Assembly (NCBI RefSeq): GCF_036884655.1 | Contig: NC_088340.1 | Location: forward strand, 10,513,501 to 10,577,500 | DNA: 64,000 nucleotides | Origin: Musa acuminata AAA Group | Lineage: Eukaryota; Streptophyta; Magnoliopsida; Zingiberales; Musaceae | Direction of reading: 5' to 3' | In this document: positions 1 through 11,202 of the stretch, piece after piece | Position numbering within the stretch: the first letter of the stretch is position 1 | Layout of the letters: each line of letters opens with the position of its first letter | Made by a program: the position numbers and the translations under genes | Notes under the pieces: model-generated | The model's input: the letters and a program-made list of their open reading frames with translations, nothing else | Told to the model about the DNA's origin: nothing | Database searches by the model: none

Positions 1-608
1 AGTAAAAAAAATTATAAAAAATATTTCGTGCTTCTTTTTCTAGTAATTTTGAAATTGATAATGATAATTTCATGTTTTATGAAAATACAACAAAATGTTA
101 GATATAAATCTAATGCTTGTACACCTAAAAAGATTAATTCTATATATGTTTTAAAGAAGCAATAATGAATATCTTGATGATTTCTATATTACTTTTCGAT
201 GATGATGCATGCTTTTGTATCGAAGGCTTGATGATTTTTGTCTTTGGTTTTCAGTTTTAATGAATGATGCATGGATTTGATATAAAAGACAAAGGCATGC
301 TTGCATGAAATCAATCAAAAATCTGAAACTAAAAGAAAATGAGATATCTTTTCATCTTATAGGAACCTATCTATGTTACTTTCATTTAGTTGTCTGAAAA
401 GTGATTTTAATGATGATTTTGGATTTCTTTTCATATGATTCATTTTAATAATGAGATGATATATCCAATCGAATCATTTATTGATGTTTATGACTTGAGA
501 TGTATTTTATATGAAATATTTTTCTTGATTCTCGTAAGATTCACTCTCTTAAGAGAACATTCATCCAAACAAATCATGATTATTCTTTTGAATTATAACT
601 TGAAATCT
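1..608 (+). other. Sirevirus A internal non-coding region, left piece
   Basis: AT-rich sequence with scattered TGATGATGCATG-like words and no supportable open frame. It resembles the 3' untranslated internal region of Sirevirus D around 46000-47200. The last five bases, AATCT at 604-608, are the left target duplication of the Gypsy insertion. Confidence 0.7.
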
Positions 609-1002
609 TAGTAGAACCCTTGCAGATTCTAAACTTAGGGTTGATCTCTTTAGGGGATCGGCCTCCTTAGAACTCTATAGGGGTTTCTCCCTCTAAGTTG
701 TTGCTCAAAGGGTGCAGAAAAGATTCATCTATTACTTATGAAAAGATGAGGAATACATGGCTATTTATAGGGCTTCTAAACCCTAACTCCTAATAGGACT
801 CCTACTCAAGACTTCTACTTCTAACCATCTCCTAATATGACTCCTACTCAAGACACTTATTCCTTTACAACTCCTAATTCTTCTCTAAGAAATAACCTCC
901 TAACCCTAGTCGGCCTCTTCACCTCTTTAATAGGGGTCAGCTTATGTAGGTTTTACATGAATGTCCATCTCAATTAGGACTCTCCTAGCTAGAGTCCTAA
1001 TA
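609..1002 (-). repeat. 3' LTR of the Gypsy element
   Basis: 394 bp, aligned by eye with 4060-4432. On the + strand it begins TAGTAGAACCC, where the intact terminus would be TG. It contains a reverse-oriented TATA box (ATTTATA at 773-779). On the element strand, the G-rich run just upstream of this LTR (about 1003-1014) is a plausible polypurine tract. Confidence 0.92.
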
Positions 1003-1019
1003 GACCCGCCCTCTTCAAA

Positions 1020-3760
1020 TCAGCCTTATCCTCGAGGCTGACGATTCATGAATTCTAGGAATTTGATCTTCAAGTCGTCATAGTTCTCCCAAGTGGCATC
1101 TTCAGTTAGTAGGTTCACTCAATGTATTAACACTTCAGAAGTGGGTCATCGTCGTCGAGTCACAATTCGTCGATCAATAATGGCACTTGGCTATCTGGAG
1201 TTCTCCTTGGGTAGTCATATTTGGTCAGTGGCTTTGGGCTGTCTCTAAGCACCTATTTACAACTTTCGTCTGGTCGTGGGTTTGTGGGTGATATGTTGTA
1301 CTCCTTTTCAATTTAGTACCATGCATATAAAATAAGTTTGTCTAAAATCTGCTCGTGAAAATGCAAGTAGAATTTGTCACAAGCACATTAGAAGGTCTCC
1401 ACCTCGTTGTAGTATATACGAGTGGTCAACCATCTTGCATAAGAATGGCTCCAATTCCAACTCCAGATGCATCGGCCTCAATAATGAAGGGTCAGTTGAA
1501 ATTTGGTAGTGCTAGCACCAACGTCATTGTCATGGCTGCTGCCTTAAGTTTGTAGAAGGCGGAGGCTTTGTTCGACCATTAGAAGATATCTTTTTTCAGT
1601 AAGGAAGTAAGTGGTGCACTGATCTTTCCATAGTTTTTCACGAACTTGCGGTAGTAGCCTATTAAACCTAGAAAGCCATGTAGCAATTTTATGTTCCTCG
1701 AGGTCGGCCAGTTCTACATTGCTTCTATTTTGGAGGGGTCCACCATCACACCTTCATTTGATATGATATGCCTAAGATATTCCATCTTTCATTTAAGAAA
1801 GCAAAAATTCATAGTAGTCATTGTGTGTTCGAAAGGCGGTTTTTAATATATCTTTTTCGCACACTCGTATTTAATGATACCCGGATCGAAGGTCCAGATT
1901 TGTGAAGATTTGTGCTCCCTTTCATCTAGCAATTCATCTACTACTGAAATAGGATATTTATCCTTGATGGTTATACTATCGAGAGCTCGGTAATCAACGC
2001 ATATTCGTCATGTTTCGTCCTTCTTGTGTACAAGTAGCACCGGTGAAGAGTAGAGGCTAAAACTTGGCCGAATAACTCCTGTTTCGAACATCTCTTTTAC
2101 AATCCTTTCTATTTCATCCTTCTGGAGATGTAGATATTGATATGGCCGATTATTTGCTGGAGGTTTACCTGAAAGAATTGTTATATAATGATCATGTCGA
2201 CGGGTAAGAGGTAGGTTGTGCAGTTTGTCAAATATATATGAAAATTCAGCATGCAAAGGAAATAGATTTGGATCTTCAAATTCTATTGGCTCTCTCTTAG
2301 TTTGCTACTCAAGTTGTACCAAAAAGCTGCTGCATGCTTTATGCAAAACCTTCTTCATTTGTTGTGTGTAAATCATCGTTACGTCGCCCCCACGTTTCTC
2401 CTTACTATAAAATTTCACAATTAGTTACATAAAATTCCAAAAAACATCGCCTAATGTTGTCAACCATTTAATTCTGAGCATAGCCTCATGATCATCAAGA
2501 GGGAGGAGGAAGAAATATGTAATTATCTCTTAGTCTTGCAGCAACAGTTTCACTCACGGGCGCCTATGATCATACTTCAAAATCCATCCGTCGATGACCT
2601 TAACGTCAAACCTACTATAATTCTCGATAGGTAAGGCCATCCGGATAGCAACCTTACTATTTAGGAAGTTATTAGTACTGCCCGTGTTGATGAGATTAGT
2701 GATCAGTTGTTGTTTGAGAAGGCCTCCAACTTTTATCATTTGCGAGTTTGAATAGCCGACTAGTGCATATACCATAACTTCGGTCGGTTCTGGCTCTTCT
2801 TTTGTATCTTCTTTTTTTATGTTCAAGGCTCTCTTCTAGATGTTCAATAACCTCTTCTTCTACTGGTTCAATCATAAGAAGTCTCCCTTTACTAGAGCGA
2901 TGCTCACGGCTCCACGGCTCGTCGCAATGCCAATATAACCCCTTGGCATATCGCTCCCGATGCTCTTCTCTTGTCAACCTCTTTAGTGCAGGGACTCGGT
3001 TGATAGTAGGGGGGGCTGAGGGCTTCAGTATTGCTAGTCGAGGAGTGACCCTAGTCCTCTGAGCTTCATGGTTCAATCGCTCCTCTTGATGTCATGCGAA
3101 AGAGATGGCTGCCATAAGCGTGTACGGTTGTCGCGCTTTAACTTCTCTCTGGATCTCCAGCTTAAAGCCCTCAATGAAGGTCCCTAATAGCTATTTTTGA
3201 GACTAATCATAAGTTTGATTAGATAACCTTTCAAACCTAGTTTGGTACTCCTGAATGGTGGAGGTTTATCGGATTTTTGCTAGTTGTCCATCAATGTTCT
3301 CATAATCTGTTGGTCCGAAGCGGATCAATAATCCTTCTTTGAATTGTCACCATGAGAGAATTCCACGAGTATGTTCAAACCAGTCAAACCATTGTATAGC
3401 ATCCCCTTCAAGATGTATAGCTGTAATTTTCACCATAGATACGTCCGCGATTTTGTGGTAGCGAAAATATCGCTCTGCGTGCGAGATTCAACCAATCGGG
3501 TCTCCTTCTTCCTATCTAGGGAAGTCCACCCTAATGCATGGATAGTTGGGGTTAGTTATAGAGCCTCCCCTCCCTTGGAAGTCATCTCTTCGGGCTTGGT
3601 GCGATTGGGCAAAGCTCTCTCCTTGATATGATTTCTTCGGGCTTAGTGGTTGGTCCAATCTGAGTTCGGTAAAAAGCATCCAAATCTTATCCTTCATTCG
3701 TGCCTCGAAGGCTTCGAATTTAGCATTGATTGCCTCCTCAGATGCTTCGAATTCTACAAT
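1020..3760 (-). pseudogene. Gypsy gag-pol polyprotein remnant
   Basis: Read on the minus strand from about 3760 down, the frames give in order: a retrotransposon gag segment (DFPR near 3515, then the AIHLEGDAIQWF-type motif near 3400); a zinc-knuckle remnant (YWHCDEPWSREH near 2930, with most knuckle cysteines lost); an aspartic protease motif mutated to INTGST from DTGST near 2700; and the start of reverse transcriptase with RPYQYLHLQKDEIE, GVIRP and SSPVLLV at 2008-2256. After RT thumb-like sequence near 1600 it jumps near 1200 to an integrase-like YHPQT motif, so RNase H and the integrase core are deleted. Stops and frame changes are frequent, so no product is expected. Confidence 0.88.
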
Positions 3761-4045
3761 GTATCTTTCATCGTAGAGATAAAAATTTTACGACGAAAAG
3801 TTTATGTAGCAATATAGGAACAATTATTTTTTTTATTTTCAAATAAGGATAACTAAATTGCAGCAGTAGTAAGGTAGGAAACCAGAACCTATTGCAATTC
3901 ACGGGGAGATCAAATGATGATCTACGATGGTGGAGATGACGATGGAATTTGACGATGATCTTTTAAGCAATTGTGGGAATTGCTTTAGGCAACTGTGGAG
4001 GGCTGATGGATGGATGTGGAAGGGAAGCGAGACACCAAGAATGTT

Positions 4046-4057
4046 ACTCTAATACCA
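4046..4057 (-). promoter_or_regulatory. Primer-binding site (tRNA-Met) of the Gypsy element
   Basis: On the element strand the sequence two bases after the 5' LTR reads TGGTATTAGAGT. That is the complement of the plant initiator tRNA-Met 3' end (TGGTATCAGAGC) with two transitions. It fixes the orientation of the element and the inner edge of the 5' LTR. Confidence 0.85.
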
Positions 4058-4059
4058 GA

Positions 4060-4432
4060 TGGTAAAACCCTTGTAAATTTTAAACTTGGGGCTGATCTCT
4101 TTAGGGGATCAACCTCCTTGGAACTCTATAAGGGTTCCTCCCTCCAAATTGCTGCTCAAAGGCTGCAGAAAAGATTTATCTATTGCTTATAAAAAGAGAA
4201 GGAATACATGGCTATTTATAGGGCTTCTAAACCCTAACTCCTAATAAGACTCCTACTTCTAACCAAACTCTTAATAGGACTCCTACTCAAGACTCCTATT
4301 CCTTCACAACTCCTAATTTTTCTCTAAGAAACAACCTCCTAACCCTAGTCGACCTCTTCACCTGAGTCGGCTTAGATAGATTTTACATGAATGTCCCTCT
4401 TAATTAGGACTCTCCTAGCTAGAGTCCTAACA
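4060..4432 (-). repeat. 5' LTR of the Gypsy element
   Basis: 373 bp. On the element strand it starts TGTTAGGACTCTAGC and ends ACCA. A TATAAAT box lies at 4214-4220 (minus). It is flanked on the right by the duplication AATCT at 4433-4437. Confidence 0.92.
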
Positions 4433-4437
4433 AATCT

Positions 4438-5588
4438 TTTATGAATCAAGATATTTTATTATGTGTTTTTGTATTGTTTAAGAGGAGATTTTTTTATGAT
4501 TAATGATTATTTTAATTATAACTTGAGATTTTTTTTAATCATGATCTTGATAACTTGAGTTTTTCTTATACATGAATTGAAATCTTTTTCTCCTATGTTT
4601 CTTTTTGTGATTTACTAATGAGAAAATAAATGATGAATGTTTGGTACCAACAATCATGAAGCGATAAATACTTAAAAATGTTGATTTAATGTTTGGTATC
4701 ATGAATGCTTTAGTATCATGGGAAAATAAATGATGAATGTTTGGTATTATGATCAAATTGTTAATTTAATACATGAAGTGATAAATACTTAAAAAAATTT
4801 AATGTCTTAGTATCATGTATGATATGCTCATAGTGATGATTGATTTATTTGTAACATACATGGTAGGATATAATATAATTTGACATTTTGATACCATCAT
4901 GATTTGAAATATTTATGATTTGTATATCGCATGATATGATTGAATCATTATTGGAAGAGAAAAAAGAAATTGTTAGCTTGCACATTGCAAAAGAGAACAA
5001 AAAAATATGCTAGCTTGAATGATAAAACTTGAGATTATGTTTATAGTACAAATTTATTATTTATCTTTGTCATGATGTGAAAATTGATATAAAGGAAAAA
5101 TAATTATAAAATTATATTCTTCCCTTCCTTTTAACAATGACAAAGGGGGAGATAAAATCTACTAGCTTGCATGATGATATATGGAAGAAGAAGCTAAACC
5201 TTATTAGCTTGCACACCTCAAAGAGATCAAAATTTGCTAACTTGCTCGCATCAAAAGAGAAGCAAAAAGTGTCATCTTGCTTATCTCAAGAAGCAAAACA
5301 TGCTAACTTGCACATCTAGCAAAATTTATAAATTTGAAAATCTCAAAATTATTGCTCGCTTGCATGTTCTAAAATGTTGTAAAGCTTATATCTCAAACAC
5401 TTGATAGTTGCACTTCTCCTTTTTGTTGATGACAAAGGGGGAGAAATATGATGATGTTATGCATAATTTTATTATAATATGTTGCTTGGATTTTTGAATC
5501 CAAGAGTTCTATCAATATGATATATTTATAGGGGGAGTTAAGGTTAACTCTGTCATTAATTGGTTGTCATCATAAAAAAAAGGGAGAT
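4438..5588 (+). other. Sirevirus A internal non-coding region with repeated PPT-like motifs
   Basis: AT-rich, no convincing ORF. It holds three purine-rich motifs: AAAGGGGGAGAT at 5142-5153, AAAGGGGGAGAA at 5434-5445, and the true polypurine tract (A-run, then GGGAGAT) at 5574-5588 against the LTR. Between 5160 and 5400 are degenerate words of the CTAGCTTGCA / AAGAAGCAAAA kind, also abundant in element D. Repeated PPT-like motifs in this position are a feature I recall for Sireviruses. Confidence 0.8.
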
Positions 5589-8446
5589 TATTGAATCTCA
5601 GATTTTGATGATGAAACCAATTGATAGTGTTTATGATTTGATATGCGTTTTGATTAACACAGAAAGCTTCGATCAGGAAGAGATAATTAAAGCAGGAAAA
5701 ATCATATTGGGCTGGAGAGAAACATGTCAGAAGATTAGACGTCGAGCTGAAAGGATCGATCGACGTATCAGCAGAAGGCTTCGGGCCATGAGTTCGGGCA
5801 TCGGGCCAAGAAGAGCGAAAATTACGCCAAGGAAATTGGAGTTGCAGAGGTCAACTGGTCGATTAGGCAATAGGCCGCAAGATAGGATGATGCGCCAAAG
5901 AATTGGATAAAGCGTCAATGAACCAATGACATACCGAACAATATTTGATTAGCTTAATAATAATTGTCTAGATCGAAGTAAGTTTTAATTGTGTAGGATT
6001 AAGTACGATAGCGATCAAGACATAAAGCAAAATAAAGTCCTAGAGTTAATAATAAGATTTTGTTGGGAGTTTGAGAGTTCGTCGGAAGTCTGGACATTCA
6101 TTAAAAGTTCTATCGGAATTGATCGAGAAGTCCAGGAGCTTTCCAGAGAAGCTCATCCAAACTCGCCAAGAAGATCGACGTGAAGTCCAGGAGCTTACTG
6201 GGAGTCCGTTGGAACATTACCAAGAGATCGTCGGAAGTTCGCCGGAAGATCACTGGAAGCTCACCGAAAGAAACCAGACTTATTTAGCTTAATGTATGCC
6301 TTAAATTTCATAGTTAGCACATAATTGGGTTGGAATTGGGCCAACTCAATTAGGGGCCAATTGGGCCCAAGATTAGATTGTGTTGGGTTAAGTAAATGAC
6401 CAAACAGTAACCTAACATGTGGAACCGTCGTGGTATAGTCTCCGAGACTATGTCAGGTGGTAGTATTGCCCAGACTCAGTCTCCGAGACTATCAGGCGGT
6501 GGCACTGCTAGTTTGGGCAATGGTACCGCCCATACACATTCTTATAGGCGATGGTACCGTCAGGACTTGGGAAACCCTGGATGAGATATTTTTAGGCTTC
6601 AAGTTTGAATCCACTTAAGACATATAAATACCCCTCTCATCCCTGGTTAACTAACATAAGAATTGAGAGTGAAAAAGAAAGAAAACGTTGTTGTAATCTT
6701 ATGTGAACTACTTTCAAACTCTAAATGTTAGAGAAGCTTAAGAGAGGAGGTTGTGGGGGTTGTAAAGGTTCTCTCCTTAACCTATCAAAAGGAGAATCGA
6801 GTTGTAAGGGTAGTTGATCTTCGCCCATTAAAGAAAGATCGTTAGTGGATGCCAGTGGCCTCGAGGGAAGAGGAATCTATTGAATCTCGGATTTTGATGA
6901 TGAAGTTAATTGTAATTTGTTTGATCTAATCTATATGTTGAGAAAAGTGTGCAAGATTAACTACGATGGCAGTAAGACATAAAACAGGTGTTGTGCTGGA
7001 GTCAAGATCGAGATCTCATTGGGAGTTCGAGAGTTTGACGGAAGTCCGGACATTCGTCGGAAGTTATATAGGAACCAACCGAGAAGTCCATGAGCTTGCC
7101 ATAGAAACTCGTCAAAACTCGCCAAGAAGATCATCGTAAAGTCTAGGAGCTTGCCGGGAGTCCGCCGGAGCATTACCAAGAGTTCGTCGAAAGTACACTA
7201 AAAGCTCACCGGAAGAGCAATTGACGTACCGAAATAAGAAGAGCTATGATCATATCTTAATTATCATAATTATAGCGTAAATTAAGTTAGGATTGGGAAG
7301 TAATCCCACTAACTTAATTAGGCGATGGTACCATCGATAATTATTACTGCCAGTGGTGATACCGCCCCTATCAGGCGGTGGTACCACCCAGACTGAGCGG
7401 TAGTACCGCCCAATGTCAAGTGTCAAGCGGTAATACCACCCAATAATGGTGGTGGTACCATCAGGACCCCGAAAATCCGGGATTAAACACTTTTTTGCTC
7501 CATTTTTGAAGTCATTGGGGCCTATAAAAACCCCACCCTTTTCTGTATGAAAGGGAATGAAACCTATTGGCATAATCTTGAGTTCTTGAACCTTAAAGTG
7601 TTGTAAAAGTTAGAGTTCTCCTCCTTTATCTCTTAGCCTTGTAACCATCCAAGAAAGAGGAGTGAGACTTGTAAGGGTTCATCTTCTAAACCCGGGAAAA
7701 TGAGAAAGTGTTATAAAGAGGTGTTCGGTCTTCACCTATTGAAGGAAGGCCTTTAGTGGACGTCGGTGACCTCATCAGAGGAGTAATCCGAAAGTGAATG
7801 TAGGTCACATTGACCGAACCACTCTAAAACTTGGTTTGCATTTACTTTGAGCAACTTTCTTTTATAGCAAACTGCCTCTCCTCCTTATTGTGCTTTAACT
7901 ATGTTTACATACGCTTTCAAGTAAACACCTTCCGAGATTGGCTTTAATCATACGAAGACTTTACGAAACTAACTCTTTTCATTTGTGCAATTTACATTAC
8001 TACAAATCACCTTAGTCTTCTCTTGCACTTTCATGAAAGCTTTTAAGTTCAAATTCTTTCCGAAATGGATTGAATCGAAACTTTTTTTATCAGAATCAGT
8101 TTTAATCAAAACAAATCTCTTTTGAAATAACGATAGTTTTCCGCTATACTAATTCACCCCCCCTCTTAGTGTCGCTCTTGATCCTAACAGAATCGGCAAA
8201 GTGGATGTAGGTCACGACGACCGAACCACTATAGAATCTAATTTGCATTTATGTTTTGCTATTTACATTTATTGCAAATTGCCTTACTTGCTTAACTTTC
8301 ACATTACACTCTTCTGTTCGCTTTCAAGTTAAACTCACTTTGTCGAAATTGGTTTTTATCATAAGAAGATTTTCGAACTAACGTATTTTTTTCCGCTGCA
8401 CTAATTCACCCCCCCCCCCCCTTTTAGTACTGACTCATTCCTAACA
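5589..8446 (+). repeat. 3' LTR of Sirevirus A, split by a solo LTR
   Basis: The LTR sequence proper is 5589-6877 plus 8195-8446, about 1.54 kb. It starts TATTGAATCTC (TG mutated to TA) and ends CCTAACA. TATAAATA lies at 6623-6630, preceded by GGCGGT-type inverted motifs. The leader hairpin GATCTT...AAGATC lies at 6816-6840. The terminal hairpin with a C-rich loop is at 8398-8430, one mismatch in the stem. The continuation of LTR sequence on both sides of 6878-8189 was matched by eye to sister LTRs. Confidence 0.88.
6878..8189 (+). repeat. Solo Sirevirus LTR inside the LTR of Sirevirus A
   Basis: 1312 bp, beginning TATTGAATCTCGG and ending GATCCTAACA. Flanking bases are a perfect 5-bp duplication GAATC (6873-6877 and 8190-8194). 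No internal region or second LTR is attached, so it is a solo LTR, the usual product of unequal recombination between the LTRs of one insertion. TATAAAA box at 7523-7530; leader hairpin GGTCTT...AAGGCC at 7727-7751; C-rich-loop hairpin at 8146-8172. GGTGGTACCACC-like palindromes at 7320-7460 lie upstream of the TATA box. Confidence 0.92.
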
Positions 8447-8469
8447 ACTACACAACTACTCCATATATC

Positions 8470-9142
8470 ATGAATGTAAGTGTATCCAAGAGGAAACGAG
8501 ATGAGGTGAACAATGCATACCTATGGCATTATAGGCTATGTCAAATCTATGAGGGAAGGATTCAAAAGTTGCTAAAGAATGGATATCTAGATCCATTCGA
8601 CTATGAGTCATATACAACTTGCGAGTCTTGCCTTCGTGGAAAACTGACCAACTCTCCATTTAGTAGAACTAGAGAGAGAGCCACCAAGCTATTGGAACTT
8701 AGTGATGTATGTGGACCCATGTCAACTCATGTCATAGGTGGTTACTCCTATTTTATTACTTTTATTGATGATTTCTCAAGGTATAGACATGTGTACTTGA
8801 TGAAGTATAAGTCCGAGACCTTTGAGAAATTTAGAGAGTATAAGAATGAAGTGGAGAACTAAATTGGAAATAGTATTAAGACTTTTCAATCAGATCGAGG
8901 AGGTGAGTATTTGAGTATAGAGTTCATATAGTTCCTCAATGACCATAAGATTATATCCCAATAGACACCTCCTTATACACCTCAGCTCAATGGTGTATCT
9001 AAAAGGATGAATCATACACTATTAGACATGGTGCGGTCCATGATGAGTTTCGCTTACCTACCCATCTCATTCTACGGATATGCCCTAGAGACCGTAACTT
9101 ACCTTCTGAACAGAGTTCCAACTAAATTAGTAGTGTCTACAC
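8470..9142 (+). pseudogene. Copia T pol fragment: GAG-pre-integrase and integrase core
   Basis: Translates to a zinc-binding GAG-pre-integrase segment (LWHYRL...CESCLRGK) and then an integrase core with DVCGPM, FIDDFSRY and SDRGGEY. In-frame stops occur at 8860, 8928 and 8962. The catalytic glutamate is lost: the usual NGV-E-R motif reads NGVSKRMN near 8990-9012. The frame is cut at 9142 by Sirevirus B and resumes at 18714. Upstream domains are missing because Sirevirus A ends at 8446. Confidence 0.88.
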
Positions 9143-9284
9143 CGTTAGGATCGAGAGCACTAAGAGGGGGGGGGTGAATTAGTGCAGCGAAAATCTTTCA
9201 GCGATTAAAAAATTAAAGCTGCGTTCGTTCGATAAAAACGATTTCGATGTAAAAGCCGATTTTAAGATTACTTAAGATTCAATG

Positions 9285-9602
9285 CAGTTTACGTCTAAAC
9301 ACAATTTACGTTTAAATGCAGTTTGCGTCTAAACGTAGTTTTACGTCTAAACGCAGATTTATGTCTAAACGCAGATTTACGTCTAAACGCAGATTTACGT
9401 CTAAACTCAGTTTACGTCTAAAACGTAGTTTTACGTTTTAAACGTAGTTTGCGTCTAAACACAGTTTTACGTCTAAACGTAGATTTACGTCTAAACGTAG
9501 ATTTACGTCTAAACGCATATTTACGTCTAAACTCAGTTTACGTCTAAACACAGTTTGGGTAGTTTTACGTCTAAACGCAATTTTACGTCTAGACGCAGTT
9601 TT
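9285..9602 (-). repeat. Tandem array, about 18-bp unit, in the Sirevirus B 3' LTR
   Basis: About 17 imperfect copies of TTTACGTCTAAACGCAGA on the + strand, with variants such as TTTGCGTCTAAACGTAG. The array lies well downstream of the LTR TATA box, so it would be transcribed as part of the leader. The related LTRs of element D have only isolated copies of the unit. Confidence 0.9.
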
Positions 9603-10325
9603 AAAGGGATCTGAACTTAGAAACTCGTTCGTAAAAGCGCAGAAGACAGTTTTGCAGAATCAAGGTGTAAACGTAAACTGCAATGTAAATATCATACGAA
9701 AACACTGGTTTACGTCTGAAAGCAGATTCGGACAGATCAGCACTTAGAAACTTGTTCGTGAAGGCGCAGAAGACAGTTTTGCAGAATCAAAACGTAAACG
9801 TAAACTATAATGTACGAAAACACCGATTTACGTCTGAATGCAGATTCGGAAAGAACAGCAGTTAGAACTTGTTCGTAAAAGCGCAGAGAGCAGTAGTTAT
9901 GAAGGAGGTTTGCAGTAATGATAAAGTGCTCAAAATAAATGCAAACCAGAGATTTAGAGTGGTTCGGTCAGTCTTGACCTACTCCACTTTTGGCTTCCTC
10001 CACCGACGAGGTCACCGACGTCAACTAGAGGCCTTCCTTCAATAGGCGAAGGCCAACTGCCCTTTTACAGTTTCTCTCCTTTTGACAGGCTCAGGAGACA
10101 ACCTTTACATACCTTTCTCTCCTCACTTTACAACTCAAAACTTGAAGAACAGAAGGAGGAGACTTAAAGGCTTTACAACACTTTTGAGCTATTAGAATCA
10201 CAGAAAAGATCAAGATTTCGGTGTAGGTCTATATATCTTCAGTGCTGAATGGGTGGGGTATTTATAGGCCCCAACCCAATTCAAATTTGGAGCTCAAAAC
10301 GATCAAATCCCAGAATTCCGGGATC

Positions 10326-10687
10326 AGGCGGTTGCACCTCTTGACTGGAGAGGTTGCACCGCCTGGCAGAGCTCGAAGACTGAGCCCAGGCGGTGCCACC
10401 TCTTGACTGAGGCGGTTGCACCTCTCTGCCAGAGCTCGAAGATCGAGCTCAGGCGGTGCCACCTCTCTGTCAGGGAGGTTGCACCGCCCAGTCTTGGTCG
10501 AAGACTGAGCTCAGGCGGTGCTACCTCTCTGTCAGGGAGGTTGCACCGCCCAGTCTTGCTCGAAGACTGAGCTCAAGTGGTGCTACCTCCTGGCTGGGGA
10601 GGTTGCACCGCCCAGTCTCGCTGGGAGGCTTAGCCCAGGCGGTGCCACCTCCTGGCCTGGGCGGTTGCACCTCCTGGTGCAATCAGG
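10326..10687 (-). repeat. Tandem array, about 62-bp unit, upstream of the TATA box in the Sirevirus B 3' LTR
   Basis: Six imperfect units, each with AGGCGGTGCCACCTC, GGGAGGTTGCACCGCC and CTCGAAGACTGAGCTC. The first two are nearly inverse to each other (GGCGGTG...CACCGCC), so each unit can fold into a hairpin. The array ends about 60 bp from TATAAATA, a promoter-proximal position. Confidence 0.9.
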
Positions 10688-11202
10688 GTCCGAATGGTTA
10701 GCTCCATTCGGCCCAATTTCAATCTTTCAGGGGCCCAATTGCCCCAAGATTAAGCCAATGGGATCACCTCCCATTTTCCAACTTAATCAATGTGCTAACT
10801 ACGATTAAATCTAAGATAATTTCTGCAGCTTTGCTTCGGTGCGTCAATCGCTTCTTCCGGCAAGTTTTCGGCGAACTTCCGTCGATCATCCGATGAATCC
10901 TCGGTGATGCTCCTGCGGACTTCCGGCAAACTCCTGGACTTTGCGACGATCCACTTGGCGAGTTCCGACGAGCTTCGCTTGGCAAGCTTCTGGACTTCTC
11001 GGATCTGTTCTCGCAGAACCTCCGACGACCGTCTGAACTTCCGTCGAACTCTCGAACTCCCAACGTGATCATGAACTTGACTCCGACGTAACTCCTGCTG
11101 CTTGTCTAACTTTCATCGTAGTTAATCCTGCACACTTATCTCAACACATAGATTAGACAACAAATGACAATTGACTTCATCATCAAAATTCGAGATTCAA
11201 CA

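Larger units (their letters stand above)
609..4432 (-). mobile_element. Ty3/Gypsy retrotransposon, degenerate, inserted in Sirevirus A
   Basis: A complete but internally deleted Gypsy element on the minus strand. It is bounded by LTRs at 609-1002 (3' LTR) and 4060-4432 (5' LTR) and by a perfect 5-bp duplication AATCT (604-608 and 4433-4437). The primer-binding site next to the 5' LTR matches initiator tRNA-Met. The total of about 3.8 kb is short for the superfamily, because RNase H and much of integrase are missing. By eye the LTRs differ at roughly one base in ten plus several indels, so the insertion is not recent. Gag, protease and RT remnants carry several stops. Confidence 0.93.
1..8446 (+). 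mobile_element. Sirevirus A (Ty1/Copia), 3' part only, twice interrupted
   Basis: This is the right-hand part of a Sirevirus whose 5' LTR and coding region lie left of the window. Its own pieces are 1-608, 4438-6877 and 8195-8446. The rest is a Gypsy insertion (609-4432) and a solo LTR (6878-8189), each with a 5-bp target duplication. Pieces 1-608 and 4438-5588 are the AT-rich non-coding stretch that Sireviruses carry between pol and the 3' LTR, and they resemble 45754-48477 of element D. The polypurine tract ends at 5588 and the 3' LTR follows. The LTR ends CCTAACA at 8446, and the flank from 8447 is coding sequence of the older Copia element T. The left target duplication cannot be seen. 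Confidence 0.85.
9143..11202 (-). repeat. 3' LTR of Sirevirus B
   Basis: 2060 bp; outer edge CGTTAGGATC (intact TGTTAGG in the other LTR), inner edge ...GATTCAACA. TATAAATA lies at 10259-10266 (minus). Upstream of it on the element strand is a 62-bp repeat array (10326-10687); downstream are a leader hairpin (10030-10054) and an 18-bp repeat array (9285-9602). The hairpin GCACTAA...TTAGTGC with a C-rich loop lies at 9157-9185. The 45-bp length difference from the 5' LTR is about the difference in size of the 18-bp arrays. Confidence 0.95.

Noticed and set aside
1355..1555. Plus-strand 66-codon ORF
   Set aside because: It lies antisense to the decayed integrase/RT region of the Gypsy element and has no recognisable features.
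3371..3631. Plus-strand ORF inside the Gypsy element
   Set aside because: It is antisense to the degenerate gag.
9285..9602. Regular short repeats resembling a CRISPR array
   Set aside because: Units are contiguous with no unique spacers, imperfect, inside a eukaryotic LTR. It is a minisatellite.
10262..10808. Several ORFs rich in repeated PPSLARRL / GGATS-type peptides in the LTRs of B and D
   Set aside because: They are translations of the 62-bp LTR repeat in several frames and both strands; no start context, no codon bias and no family resemblance.
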